Program-made: the position numbers and the translations under genes | The notes under the pieces: model-generated | What the model was told of the DNA's origin: nothing | The model's database searches: none | The model's input: only the letters and a program-made list of their open reading frames with translations | Shown: in pieces, positions 23,160-35,500 of the stretch | Layout: each line of letters starts with the position of its first letter | Numbering within the stretch: position 1 is the first letter of the stretch | Source of the DNA: Closterium sp. NIES-65 | Taxonomy: Eukaryota > Streptophyta > Zygnematophyceae > Desmidiales > Closteriaceae | Length of the DNA: 64,000 nt | NCBI GenBank assembly: GCA_948144175.1 | Contig: CANXME010002486.1 | Location: forward strand, 2,604,001-2,668,000 | Direction of reading: 5' to 3'

Positions 23160-26100
23160 GCTACTGCTGCTCCTGGCGTGGCCAGATGCAGCTCCAGCGT
23201 CATCCGCGTGAGTCCCTCACGCCCCAACAGCTTCGTGAGTGGTACGCTAGCTGGGGTTGTAGAGGTGGCCGCGCTGCTACTACTGCTACTGTTGCTATTG
23301 CTGCAACTGCGGCTACTACTGCTACTGCTGCTACTGCGGCTACTACTGCTACTGCTACCCTTAGCGGTGGCCAGCTGTAGCCCCAACGACGTCCGCGTGA
23401 GTCCCTCCCGCCCCAGCAGATTTGTGAGTGGTACGCTAGTTGGGGTTGTCGGGGTGGCCGTAGTGGGAGTCGTCCTGGAGTGAGTAGTTCGAGAGCTTCT
23501 TGTAGTGGCCATGTGCAGCTGCAGCGTCGTCCACGCGAGACCCTTTCGCCCCAGCAGCTTCGCGAGTGGTACGCTCAGAGTAGAGGGTCACTGAGTACTG
23601 CTCGCTGCCCGTACGTCATTCGCACGGGTGTCCGGACTGGTCAGCCTTGCGGGACTCCTAGTCACACAGAGTCCCGCTGCTTCGCCCGTTTGAGCGACGC
23701 TTGGCGTACAGAGTTTGGCGATGACGCTGAGCTCCCCTCCTGGCTGGAGCTGCTTAGGCAGAGGGTAGATATCTTTGCTCTTGACTATGATGCTCTTCTC
23801 ACTGCAATGTATGCATTGTCTACTAGTGCTGAGGGTGCCAGTCACCTGTGTGTGCCGCCTGACCCCGGTATCCAGTCTGCTGCTCTGGGTCCTAGTGAGG
23901 CTGCTGCTCTAGGTGCTAGTGAGTCTCCTGCTCCAGGTGCTGGTGAGGCTACTACTCTAGGTGCTAGTGAGTCTCCTGCTCCAGGTGCTGGTGAGGCTGC
24001 TGCTCTTGCACACCTTCACCCTTGACTCGGGTGCTTCCCGCTCCTTCTTTCGAGACCGCACCACCCTCACGCCGCTTAGTCGGCTAGTTGCAGTCTCCCT
24101 GGCAGACCCCTCTGGGGGTCCTATCCTTGCTCACTTCTCCACTGTCCTACCGTGTCCGGCGGCCCCGTCTGGCTCCTTGACAGGTCTTTACCTCCCCTCG
24201 TTCTCTACGAACTTGGTGAGTGGTGCTGACCTCCAGGATGGAGGGGTTCACCAGTTCACTCCTGCTAGTCAGCGAGTGACCCACTGCACGTGTGCTCGGA
24301 CGGGCCGACACTTGGCCACGTTTACCCGTCAGCCGGGGTCGAGCCTGTACACACTGACGACCGAGTCTCCTTCGGTTACTGTGTCTGGTCGGGTTGTTGT
24401 GTCGGGTCAGGTGTCTGCTACAGCGTCTCGGTCTGGACCTGAGTCTGCCCCCTGCTCGTGTCATCTCCTGTCTCACCATACCCTCCTCTGGCACCACCGC
24501 CTTGGTCACCCCTCCCTGCCTCGTCTCCGAGGTATGGCCTCTTGTGTCCTTGTCTCTGGTCTCCCCAGGTCCCTCCCTCCCCTTCCCACGGGGCCTGCCC
24601 CTACCTGCGTTCCCTGCGTCAAGGGGCGGCAGCGCGCCGCTCCTCACTCCTCCGAGTTTTCTCCGACAAAGGCTCCGCTGCAGACCCTTCGTATGGACGT
24701 GTGGGGCCCAGCCCGCGTCCGTGGACAGGGTCACGAGCGTTACTTCCTACTGGTGGTTGACGACTACTCGCGTTACACCACAGTCTTCCCCTTGCGCCGC
24801 AAGGGTGAGGTCACTGAGGTGTTGATCAACTGGACCCGCGCTGCTCGTCTCCAGCTCAGAGAGCGGTTCGACTCGGACTTTCCTGTTCTGTGTCTGCACT
24901 CCGACAGAGGTGGAGAGTTTTCCTCCGACCTTCTGCGAGCCTACTGTCGTGCGGAGGGCATCCGCTAGACGTTCACGCTTCCGGCCTCTCCACAGCAGAA
25001 TGGGATTGCTGAGTGCCGCATTGGCATGGTTATGGACGTCGCTCGCACGTCCATGATCCATGTGGCTGCTCCCCATTTTCTGTGGCCGTTCGCGGTTCTG
25101 TACGCGGCGCATCAGATCAACCTACTCTACGGTGGACGGGGAAGGTTGGCGATGTGTCTGTGTTCCGTGTCTGGGGATCTCGAGCTTTCGTCCGCGACTT
25201 GTCTGCGGACAAGCTATCCTCTCGAGTTGTTACCTGCGTCTTCCTTGGCTTCCCCCCTGACGCGCCTGGTTGGCAGTTTTACCACCCCACCTCGCGCCAT
25301 GTTCTGTCCTCTTAGTACATCATGTTTGACGAGTCGGTTCCCTACTACCGTCTCTTCCCCTACCGCACTACCCCCCTCCCCCCCTCGCCGCTCTTCCTCG
25401 CACCAGGTCCCTCCCCGGTAGACCCCCTCCCCCCTCAGGTTCCTGCCCCCTCAGGTGTGTCTCAGGTAGACGCGATCGAGCCTGTTAAGGTAGCTGCTGA
25501 ATCTGGTGCTGCTAGGGGAGCTGAGCCTGCTGGTGCCGGGTCTGGGGTTGCTGAGCCTCCGCGTGCTAAGCCTGGGGGTGCTGAGTCTGGGGTTGTTGAG
25601 ACTGGGGGTGCTGAGCCTAGGATTGCTGAGTCTGGGGGTGCGGAGCCTGAGGGTGCTGGGCCTACTCGTGTGGAGTCTGGTGGTGCTGAGCCTGGAGGTC
25701 CTTCCAGTACTTCGTCCCGGCGGGAGCCACTCTCTCCGCAGGAGCTGCGCGAGTGGTTTGCTAGGCGCTGGCGCCGTGCTGCTGGAGCTCGTGGTGCTTC
25801 CGGCGCTGGAGGTTCTCCTGCGGCTGGAGGTCCTTCTGTTGCTGGGGCTGCTGGGGGTTCTGGAGCCAAGGGTCCCGGAGGTGCTCGTACTGGAGGTACT
25901 GGAGCTGCCGGTGTCAGAGGTCCACTGGTGATCCCCGATTGATCCTAGGGAAGGGTTACAGGCATGTTGGCCTTGGGGGTTATGGGCGCACTGACCCGCT
26001 ACTTAACAAGCCCTTTTATTCCAATGGTCTAGTGGTTGGGATTCTGACATGGTATCAGAGCGAAGGTCTCGGGTTCGAATCCCGGTGTATGCACTTCGGA

Positions 26101-28343
26101 CATCCCAGTGCGGGGGGGTGTCAGAGGTCCACTGGTGATCCCCGATTGATCCTAGGGAAGGGTTACAGGCATGTTGGCCTGGGGGGTTATGGGCGCACTG
26201 ACCCGCTACTTAACAAGCCCTTTTATCCCAATGGTCTATTGGTTGGGATTCTGACAGCCGGGCCTGGTGGTGCTACTGGCGCTGGTGCTACTGGCAGTGC
26301 TAGAGCTCAGGGTAATGCTAGAGGTGCTGCTGGAGGTGCTGGAGCTGGAGGTGCTGCTGGAGCTGGTGCTCCTATGGGTACTGGAGTTGGCGCTACTAGA
26401 GTAGCTGGTGGAGCTGCTGGAGCTGTTGGGGCTGACGCTGGGGGTGCTGGTGCTGTCCCTGCTGATTCTGGAGGTGCTGCGCGGCCACGGCCGTACTTCG
26501 TTCTGCTCCTAGAGCAGGTTCTTCGTCTTCCGCCCTCTACTGGTCCTGCTCCTCCCTTAGAGTGTCCACCGCCTGTCCAGTCCGAGTCACAGTTACAGCC
26601 CGCCTCCCCACTGCCTGCTCCTTCTCCCTACACTGGTCCTACTGGAGGTCTTGCTGAGCGTCGTGAGCCTGCGTCTCGTCTTGCGTTGCCTGTTTGTGCT
26701 GCTCGCACCAGTCGTCGTCAGCGTCCTCCTGCGGTCCAAGGTACGCACCAGATGGCACTGCGTCCTTCCACTGCTCCACTGCGTGTCCCTTTGCCGTCTC
26801 CTCCAGAGTCCTCTCTTTCTGCTCTTGCTGATCCGGAGTCTGACTCCCTTCGTGCTGTCAGTCCTACTATCACGCGTCTCCTTGCTACTGTTGTCACTGA
26901 CCCTTCCTTTGAGTCCACTACTACGTCTGCCGTAGTTGCTGAGCTTGTTGACTTCGCTGCTCACTGTCATCTAGACTACGCTGCTAGTCTTGTTGCTGAG
27001 TCTGCGTCTGTCTGTCCTCCGTCCGTCGGGGGTGAGTGTGCTCTTAGCACGGACGTCCTTGAGGACAGGCAGGAGGAGTTCCAGTGCTTTGCTGCTGCTT
27101 TAGCTCATCTCGTGTCCATGCTGCTTGCCCCTGAGGGAGACCCGGATGCACCAGACATCCCGACTCCGCGCTCTTACGCAGACGCGATAGAGGGTCCCTA
27201 CTCCTCTCTGTGGCAGGCAGCCATAGACGCAGAGATGGCTTCCTGGAAGTCCACAGGCACCTACGTCGACGAGGTTCCCCCACCTGGGGCGAAAATCGTC
27301 AGTGGCATGTGGATTTTCAAGGTGAAGCGGTTGCCGGGTTCTCCGCCTGTCTTCAAGGCACGTTACATGGCTCGAGGCTTCAGTCAGCGGCAGGGAGTTG
27401 ACTAGTTTCAGACCTTCTCTCCCACCCCGAAGATGACCACACTTCGGGTGCTGCTGCACATAGCCGCTCAGCGCGACTACGAGCTTCACTCGCTTGACTT
27501 CAGCACTGCTTTCCTACAGGGCAGCCTGCACGAGGAGATCTGGCTGCGCCGCCCACCTGGCTTCTCTGGGTCGTTTCCTCCTGGTACACAGTGGAGCCTC
27601 CGGCGGCCAGTCGACGGTCTCCGCCAGGCGCCCCGTGAGTGGCACAACACAGTGAGGACTACACTTGCGGCTCTTGGGTTTGCTCCTTCTACGGCCGACG
27701 CACCGACACCTCTTTGCCGCCGTTCTACATCCTCGTGTACGTCGACGACTTGGTCTTTGCCACAGCTGACACTGCTGGACTCGCCCACGTGAAGTCCGAG
27801 CTGCAGAAGAGACACACGTGCACAGACCTGGGTGAACTGCGCTGCTACCTTAGCTTGCAAATCACTCGGGACAAAGCACAGCGCACCATTACCCTGACTT
27901 AGTCACACATGGTGCAGCAGGTCCTTCAGCGCTTCGACTTCACACACTTCTCGCCTCAAGCCACTCCTGTGTCTACTCGTCACTCGCTCTCCGCTCTGCC
28001 TTCGGATGAGTCCGTAGAGCCGAGTGGCCCGTACCCAGAGCTTGGTGGCTGCCTCATGTACCTGATGACCTGCACTCGACCTGACCTTGCATACCCTCTT
28101 AGCATCCTGGCACGCTATGTTGCTCCTGGGAGACACCGACCAGAGCACATGGCTGCAGCGAAGAGGGTGTTGCGCTACTTGTGTAGTACGTCGGGCATGG
28201 GCTAGTGCTTGGAGGGCGACGTCGAGTGGTCCTCACTGGTCACGCAGACGCTTCTTGGGCTGACGACCAGGCTACGCAGCGGTCGTCACAGGGTTACACC
28301 TCAGCCTTGGCTCCGGCTCTATTTCGTGGCGGTCTACCCGCTC
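23160..28343 (+). pseudogene. Copia F gag-pol, non-autonomous
   Basis: The frame at 23480-24025 has the Cys/His motif CX13CX4HX4C and the following gag C-terminus, but the UBN2-like gag domain is gone. 23961-24968 carries protease DSGASRSFFRD, the zinc segment and integrase D...D; a TAG at 24966 follows EGIR. The integrase end and linker follow in shifted frames to 25906, then the TRIM, then linker and RT (26257-27405), RT (27433-27902) and RNase H (27909-28343). A TAG in GVDYFQTF (about 27403) matches Copia B. A deletion of about 18 bp near 27700 removes part of the RT before YVDD. Cannot transpose alone. Confidence 0.88.
25912..26256 (+). mobile_element. TRIM: 345-bp miniature LTR retrotransposon
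   Basis: Two 138-bp direct repeats (25912-26049 and 26119-26256), each starting TGTCAGAG and ending TTCTGACA, differ at about three positions. Directly after the first comes a perfect initiator tRNA-Met primer site, TGGTATCAGAGC (26050-26061). The 69-bp internal part ends in a purine run, GTGCGGGGGGG, directly before the second repeat. Target duplication GCCGG at 25907-25911 and 26257-26261 lies in the Copia F linker. It has no coding capacity, so it must be mobilised in trans. The internal part contains GGTTCGAATCCCGG, which looks like a tRNA T-arm. A tRNA-derived SINE is excluded by the TG...CA ends, the paired LTRs and the 5-bp duplication. Confidence 0.93.
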
Positions 28344-28349
28344 GTTTTG

Positions 28350-28755
28350 GCCGAAACGAATCGACGAAACCTCCGCGAAATGCAGGAATCGTTTATAAGC
28401 CCAGATGGTAAGGCAAGGTCAGGGGGCTCAACCGGGCATCGTGTGTACCTAGTACACAGATGCTCACCTCCTGCACGCGAAATTACCTTGTACTGGATGA
28501 AAACCTTGCACCCGTGGGTTTTGTGCCGTGAGGTTGCACCCACGTTACAAGCATGTCGACCAATACGAACCATAGAAACTGAAGTCCGAGTGAAGAGAGT
28601 GCAGTCAAAAAGTCAACGGTGAGTTACAATGTTTTTTTTTTTATAATCCCTTTTTGCCCGAAGCGAAAGGACGAAACCTCCGAAGCGCTAGAATCGCTTA
28701 TGAGCCCAGAGGGTAAGGCAAGGTCGGGGGGCGCAACCGGGTATCTTGTGTACAA
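28350..28755 (+). repeat. Pair of about 100-bp direct repeats
   Basis: 28350-28452 and 28654-28753 align along their length, sharing GACGAAACCTCCG, GGTAAGGCAAGGTC and CAACCGGG. About 200 bp of unrelated sequence separates them. The first copy begins almost exactly where Copia F stops. No family recognised. Confidence 0.75.
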
Positions 28756-29257
28756 TTGTCAAGCTGCGTCCGTCCCTTTTTCTCATCCGCCATTCAGCAT
28801 TCATGTCCGCAAATTGTCATCCTTTTTTGCCTATTACTGCGCGTCTCGTTGCCACAGCTCGATCATCCGCTGTGATTACCCCTGCACTGCCCGTTGTGAG
28901 GTGCACCGAGCGCGCAAGCCTCGAATTTCAACCACACCTTCATCCGCTATCGCGTCACCAGCGCCGCCTCGCTGCCGTCCCTCGCCGGCGCTCCCAAACC
29001 TTAGCTGCCAACACGTCCGCCGAGTCAATATGAACCACATCCCACGACATTAACTCGACCAACCCTGTAGCAGTCACACCATCCTCTCTTTAGCTTCCGT
29101 GACACGGCCCTGCCCCGCATGCACTCCACCCGTCCGTCCGTCCCTCCTTCGCCCACCCACTGTTCGCCTCACTTTTCGCTATTGTAATACATCAAGCTCG
29201 AGCGCGCACTCCAAACGATCAGTCGTACCGTGAACCACTTACTAGTTAGTAGCTACT
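28756..29257 (+). other. Upstream region of the FNBP4-like gene
   Basis: 502 bp between the repeat pair and the first exon. Moderately GC-rich with scattered pyrimidine tracts; no convincing TATA box close to the start codon. It probably holds the promoter and 5' untranslated region, but nothing specific is visible. Confidence 0.4.
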
Positions 29258-32200
29258 ATGGGTCGTAGGCGGGAGAGGAAAGCGAAAGGCGCTTTAGGAG
29301 GCGGTGGGCGGCGAGTGAAGCTCGATCTATGGGGATCCGAGCCGGCCGAAGGTTCGTTCAGGCGTTTTGTTTCTGTCGAATGATTGGCGTGATGGAAGCA
29401 GATATCGTGTGTCGTTCTTTCTACCTTGACTTACATTAGACGTTCGATTAGGTTTATCCTCCATATTTATGGTCTTCGTTTATTTTCCGAGTTCGTTTTA
29501 TTCTCAGGAGTTTGTTTTTTCCATTTGACTAAAAAGCTCAGCGAACGTCTTTCGCGTCCCATCGCTGTTTACGATACGCTGTTCATCGCGGTTATGCGCC
29601 TTCCATTACTCCACCCGTTTTGAACCCCTTAAAATTTCTCTCGGATGTCTTGCCATTCCACCGCCAGACGAAAAAGCGAACTATAAGTTTTGTTTTCATG
29701 TTACGCCCGTAAATCCCTCAGATGCACAGACGGAAGCAAATCTATCAGCTGGGGAAGAGCACTTTTCAGGCGAAGCTTCTCAGAAGGGGGATGGGGATCA
29801 GGCAGCCTCAGGATTTCCGGCAACAGCAGCAGCTGCTGCTGCTACCGCTGACGCACCCTTGCCTTCTGTAGAAGGTGCGTGGAAGCTTCCCTTCCTTCCA
29901 CTCCTACTCTTGTGATACCATATGCGAGCCTTGTGGAATCGTGGAAGGCATGTGTGCGACCGTCACGGCCGCATGTATTGGCGCCAGGGCAGCATGTGCG
30001 ACAATCGAATGGCCTCGTATCAGCAAAGACTTTCAGCCGGATGATTTTTAAGTCTGGATAAACTCGCGATGACGAGGCCGCACATGCATGAGATGAGGGG
30101 AATCTATGAGGCGGATGTTTCCGTGAGATCATCAATGGATAACGTGTGCTGCATGCTCCACAGCCGAGGGGGAGTAATGACAGAGATGGAACGGAATATT
30201 CTCACACACATTGCCACGTCATCATGAGCATCATCCAGCTGATAACCAGGGTGGCTCGTGCTGCTACTACCAGGCTTCCTCCGGTGTCATGGCTCTCTCT
30301 TCACCACTCATGTCTGCCAGCCACTCTGCCTTGTGAACCCCTGGGCCTGGGCCCTGGCGTACCCACCGATTTCTGCATCGGTGGAAGGAAGGGGTCCGGT
30401 TTGCCTTCACCACAAGCACAGGCAGCAAGCACAGTCAATGACTTACATCTAGTGACACTGGGAAGGGAATGGCCAAGCGAAACGGAGGCGAGGAGGAGGG
30501 TTGGTTGGCTTGGCTTGGCACGGTGCAATGCGGTGCAGTTGAATGTTGCAGGTTCATTACAGTCTCTGTGCGGCACTGGAAGAAGCACCGGCGCATCGCG
30601 CTCGTCTCGTGTGACGTGTCTCAGTCTCAGCATCTCAGCATCTCAGCATCTCAGCATCTCAGCATCTCAGCATCTCAGCGGATTGGATACCCCCGCGGTA
30701 CGTGCAGGTTTGTGTCCTCTTTTACCGCTCCTCCCCCTTTGGCTTGAACTGTATGCTTGCTTGCTGCTGATGGTCGCTCATTGATGCTCATATGCTGTCT
30801 ACACCAGATGCCACAGATCATATTCTGAATGCGATGAGTGTCTATTCTGGTCAACCCTTTTACTTGATAGAGGGTATGCGCGTATCTAACCATTGGTGGT
30901 GTGTGTGTCCACGTGACACTTCCTTTCCTGAACTTTCGTTGGGGGAGGTCGAAGCCAGCTCGATGTACAATCTCTCAACTGGTTTGAATTCGAATCTCAT
31001 TCTGCACTTTCTCGCCTTTCTGCCTCTTTCCTGCTGCTTCCCGTTGTTCTCCGTATCCCTTGTCTTTTGTTGTACTCGACTCGACCTCTCTCTGTCTCTC
31101 CCAGGCAGCAAGGCACCAAACCCTCTCTCGCTTCTAGGAGCATACAGCGACGAGGAGGAGGAGGAGGAAGAGGAGGAGGAGGGGGAGGGGGAAATAGCCG
31201 GGGAGATGGATGGCATCAAAACGGAGGAGGGGGATGCGATGGAGATGGATGATGAGGTAAGCTTGCAGGTGTGTAGGTGTGCGGAGGTCTGTAGGCGTGC
31301 GGAGATGTGTAGGTGTGCGGAGGTGTGTAGGTGTGCGGAGGTGTGTAGGCGTGCGGAGGTGTGTAGGCGTGTGGAGGTGTGTAGGCGTGCGGAGGTGTGG
31401 AGGCGTGCGGAGGTGTGTACGATGCGTTGCGGGTTTCTGTCAGCTGAAGAGACATGACGATGGGGTATGGTGGCATTCAACCCTTTTGGGGTGACGTGGT
31501 CAGGTCAAAACATTTGGGAGGGTAAGTTGGTTAAGTGTTGCAACGTCACCTCAAAAGCAGCCATGTCTCCAGGTGGCGTGCTTGTCTCCAGGTGGCGTGC
31601 TTGTCTCCAGGTGGCGTGCTTGTCTCCAGGTGGCGTGCTTGTCTCCAGGTGGCGTGCTTGTCTCCAGGTGGCGTGCTTGTCTCCAGGTGGCGTGCTTGTC
31701 TCCAGGTGGTGTGTCCGCCTCAGATGCCGTTAATGTGGGAGGGGAAGGAGAGAACTCTCCTCCAGGTGGTGGGGAAGGAGAGAACTCTTCTCCAGGTGGA
31801 GGGGAAGGAGAGAACTCTTCTCAACGCAACGCACAACTCTGTGCTCTTCTCCCCGTCTCTCCCCTTCCGCATCCCCTCTTATGTCTGAGCAATAAGAGAG
31901 CGGCTTATTGGACGAACAAGGAAGGAACGCAGGAGAGCAATGAGTCTGCCTGTTCTCTTCCCCCCTTGCCCGCTTCTCCTTGTCTTGTGTATCCTCGGTT
32001 GGCCTCTCAGATGCTCGCGTTCATGTCCGACCTCAAAGAGAGCGGCCTGCTGGACGAGCACGGGGGGAACGCACCTGAAGAGACGGAGCGTGAGAGAGGT
32101 AGCGTGGGAGAGGAGGAGAGTGCAGAGGGGGATGTGCCGAAAGGGGAGGCTGGGAGCGGGAAGGAGGGTGTGGGGGGCAAGGAGGAGGGAGATATAAAAG

Positions 32201-32432
32201 AGGAGAAGACGATAGATGGTGAAGGGAGGTTGGAAGAGGAGGGAGAGGAAGGGCGAGGAGGGAGTGGCGGGGCAGCAGAGGCAGAGAGCAAAGCTGACCG
32301 GCAGAGTGATGCTTGGGAAAGCCGTGAGAAGGAGGGGAAGGAGAAGAGCGGGGAGGCGCAGAAGGGAGAGGGAGAGGAAAGCACCGGGGAGGCGGGCAAG
32401 CAAGGCGCGCATGCTGTGCCTTCCCATGCCGC

Positions 32433-32507
<75 letters not shown>

Positions 32508-35500
32508 GTGGCAGGCCGTGTTGGAGCCCGACAGTGGCGAGTACTACTACTGGAACACCGTCACTGGGGAAACCTCCTGGTCAGTTCCGGACGAGGTTGT
32601 GCAAAACGAGGGTGCTGGGGTTGCGGTGGGCACGTCAGAGGGCGGAGAGGGAGTGGGAGAGAAGGGGGGAATGATTGAGGGAGATGAGGAGGTGGGGCGG
32701 TGTGAGGGCGAGAGGAGGGAGAGAGAGGAGGAGAAAGGGGAGGTGAGAGAGGAGGAGAAAGGGGAGGAGAGAGGGCAGGAGAGTGGGGAGGGTGGTGAAC
32801 CGAGACAGGAGGGTGGTGAACCGAGACAGGAGGGTGGTGAACCGAGACAGGAGGACGCAGATGAGGCGATGGGAAGTGCAGGGGAAGGAGACGGGGTTGA
32901 GAGGAGGGAGAGAGAAGGGGAGCGGGTGGAGCAAGAGGACATGGCTATGCGAGAGGAAGTGGGGAGGCAGGAGTGTGTGGAAGAGCATGTGGGGATGGAC
33001 GAGGAGGGCAGTGACGGCTTGCGTGCACGTGAGGGCGTGGAGGCAGCTGTCCCTGCCGCTGCTGCTGTCCCTGTCTCTGTTCTTGAGGGCCCAAGGAAGC
33101 AGTCAGAGGGACAAGTAGCTGAGCGCCACCTGGCAAGAGGTGCTGCTGACGTGGCGAGCGCCGTTGCCATGGCAGCAGTGCTCCAGTCCTTGCAGGAGCA
33201 GGTCGACTCAGCAGAGGCTGAGCTGGCAGCAACAGCTGCTGACGTGGTGGATAAGATGGGTGACGCTGCATCCAGGCTGGAGTCCGTGCAGCAGCAGCTG
33301 GTAGCTGTCGAATCTAGGCTTCTTGCTCCTTCCCCCACTTTCAACGCTTTACCCTCTCTCCCTTCCTTCCCACTGTCCCCATCACTTTCCGCCTCCCTCA
33401 CCGCCCTCTCCGCCTCTCTCACTCGCCTGCAGCTAGAGGCCTCCATCCGCCTGTCAGACCTCTCTTCCCTCTCCCACCGTTTTGCACACGCGTCTGCAGC
33501 AGCACCTGTAGCGACAGCTGTAGCGCCCCCTACCACTGCAACTGCTGCCCCTACTGCCCCTGCAGCTGTAGCGCCATTATCCTCTGCTGGGTTGCCAGAA
33601 CCTCCCGTGCTGCACCCGTGGCAGGACCTGCAGCAACGGCTTGTACAGGTGCAGATACAGCAGGGGTTGCAGGCGGGGCTGCTGGTGGTTGTGGGGTACT
33701 GCTTGGAGCAGGTGGGGCGAGTGGAGGGAGAGAGTGAGGAGGTGCAGGGGAGAGTGGAGAGAGTGAGGGAGCAGTGGGAGGAGGAGAAGCAACGGCGGGA
33801 AGAGGAAGAAGAGAAGCAACGGCGGGAAGCGGAGGAAAAGCAACGGCGGGAGGAAGAGGAGGAAAGACAACGGCGGGAGGTAAAAGAGAAAAAGGAACGA
33901 TTGGAAGAGGAGGAGAGACGGGTGAGAGAAGAGGTGAGGCGGGGACGGGAGGAAATGCAAAGGCAGGAAGAGGAGAAGGAAAGGAATGAGCAGGTGAGGG
34001 GGGAGGTTGCAGATAAGGTGAGAGAAATGGGGAATCAGGAGGAGCGGGGTGGGGTGGAGAGGGGTTCTGGTCTGACTTGGAAGGGTATGGAGCAGTACTC
34101 AGCATCAGAGAGTGGGGAGATTTCTCCAGAGGGAGAGGAGGAGGAAGTGGAGGGAAGAGCAGGAAAGCGGGCGGTGAAGCAAAGCGGTGCTGGTGGGTTG
34201 GGTGGTGTTGGTGATGACAATGATCTTGAGGCGACTAGAAAGAGTGGTGCTAATGGGTTGGGTGGGCTGGGTGGTGGTGGCGACGAGGACATGGACGTGG
34301 AGATGGAGTTGGATGGGGTAGCGGGAGCGGGAGGAGTGGGGGTAGCACAAGGGGCAGGAGGAGGAGTGGGGGTAGCAAAAGGGGCAGGAGGAGGAGTGGA
34401 TGGAGGAGGGGCAGGGCATTCGTCTCTACCTCCAGCATCACCACCACCACCTCCTCTCCCTCCGTCCCCTCCCCCGCAACCACCGCAATCCCCACCCCCC
34501 CCTCCTCCTCCCGACACGCCTGAACCCTTATTTCCACCTGCTGAAGCTCATGCTGCTGACGCCAGTGCCAGTGCTCCTGGCGATGCAACTGCTTACGCTG
34601 CGGACGCCGCCGCTGTTCATGCTGCTGCTCTTAGTGCTGCTGCCACCGCGTATGCCTCTGACCCTGCCAATGCTTCTGCAGCAACAGAAGCAGCAGCAGC
34701 AACAGCAGCGGCAGGGGAGTGGCCGTATGCAGGCACAGCAGCACCGTATGCAGGCACAGCAGCACCATATGCAGGCACAGCAGCACCATATGCAGGCACA
34801 GCAGCACCATATGCAGGCACAGCAGCACCATATGCAGGCACAGCAGCACCATATGCAGGCACAGCAGCACCGTATGCAGGCACAGCAGCACCATATGCGT
34901 ACGATCCGGCAACAGCGGCAGCAGCTTCAAGCTATGATCCTTGTGCTGCTGCCTGGGCTTCCCATTATGCTGCCTATGCAGCAGCAGGAGCAGGCGCAGC
35001 AGCAGAGCCGCCAGCAGGGTACACAGCAGAGGCAGCTTATTACCAGGCATACTCAGACATGTATGGTTACACTCCCGCCTACCCCACTCCCACCACTGTT
35101 TCCTCTGCCCCTGTAACGTACGCTGCTGCCCCCACTGCTGCTACAGCCGCCACTGCTGCTACAACCGTTACTGCCACCCGTCGGCCTCGTGTTGTGGTTG
35201 CAGCACCAGCATTGGTCAGACCAGCAGCAGTAGCAGCAGCAGCAGCAGGTGGTGGTGGTGGTGGTGGTGGTGGTGGTGGTGGTGGTGGTGGTGGTGGTGG
35301 TGGGGATGGTGGGGCAGCGAGAGAGGAACGGGAGGCATCATGCACTGGAGCACACGACGGGGACCAACGCACAGCTTCTGCTGCTCCTGCTGCTGCCCCT
35401 GCTCCTTCCCCTGCTGTTGCTCCTGTGCTTTCCACAATGGAGGCTGTAGCTGCTGCTGTTGCGGCGGCCAAACAGCAGGCAGAAAGGGGTGCGTGTGCTT

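Larger units (their letters stand above)
21788..28343 (+). mobile_element. Copia F: 5' LTR to RNase H, 3' end missing
   Basis: Starts with a 120-bp LTR (21788-21907) and primer site TGGTATAGAGC. Leader, a reduced gag, protease, integrase, linker, RT and part of RNase H follow on the plus strand. Sequence stops matching the family at about 28343, inside RNase H, where unrelated DNA begins; there is no 3' LTR. The gag N-terminal domain is absent. A TRIM is inserted at 25912-26256. Confidence 0.88.

Noticed and set aside
25912..26256. tRNA-derived SINE, or a tRNA gene, suggested by GGTTCGAATCC
   Set aside because: No cloverleaf can be built; paired 138-bp LTRs, primer site, purine tract and 5-bp duplication make it a TRIM.
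31573..32010. Upstream extension of exon 4 through the 19-bp repeat
   Set aside because: The frame is open but encodes only repeat peptides; the conserved FMSDLKESGLL block starts after a good acceptor at 32010, in phase with exon 3.
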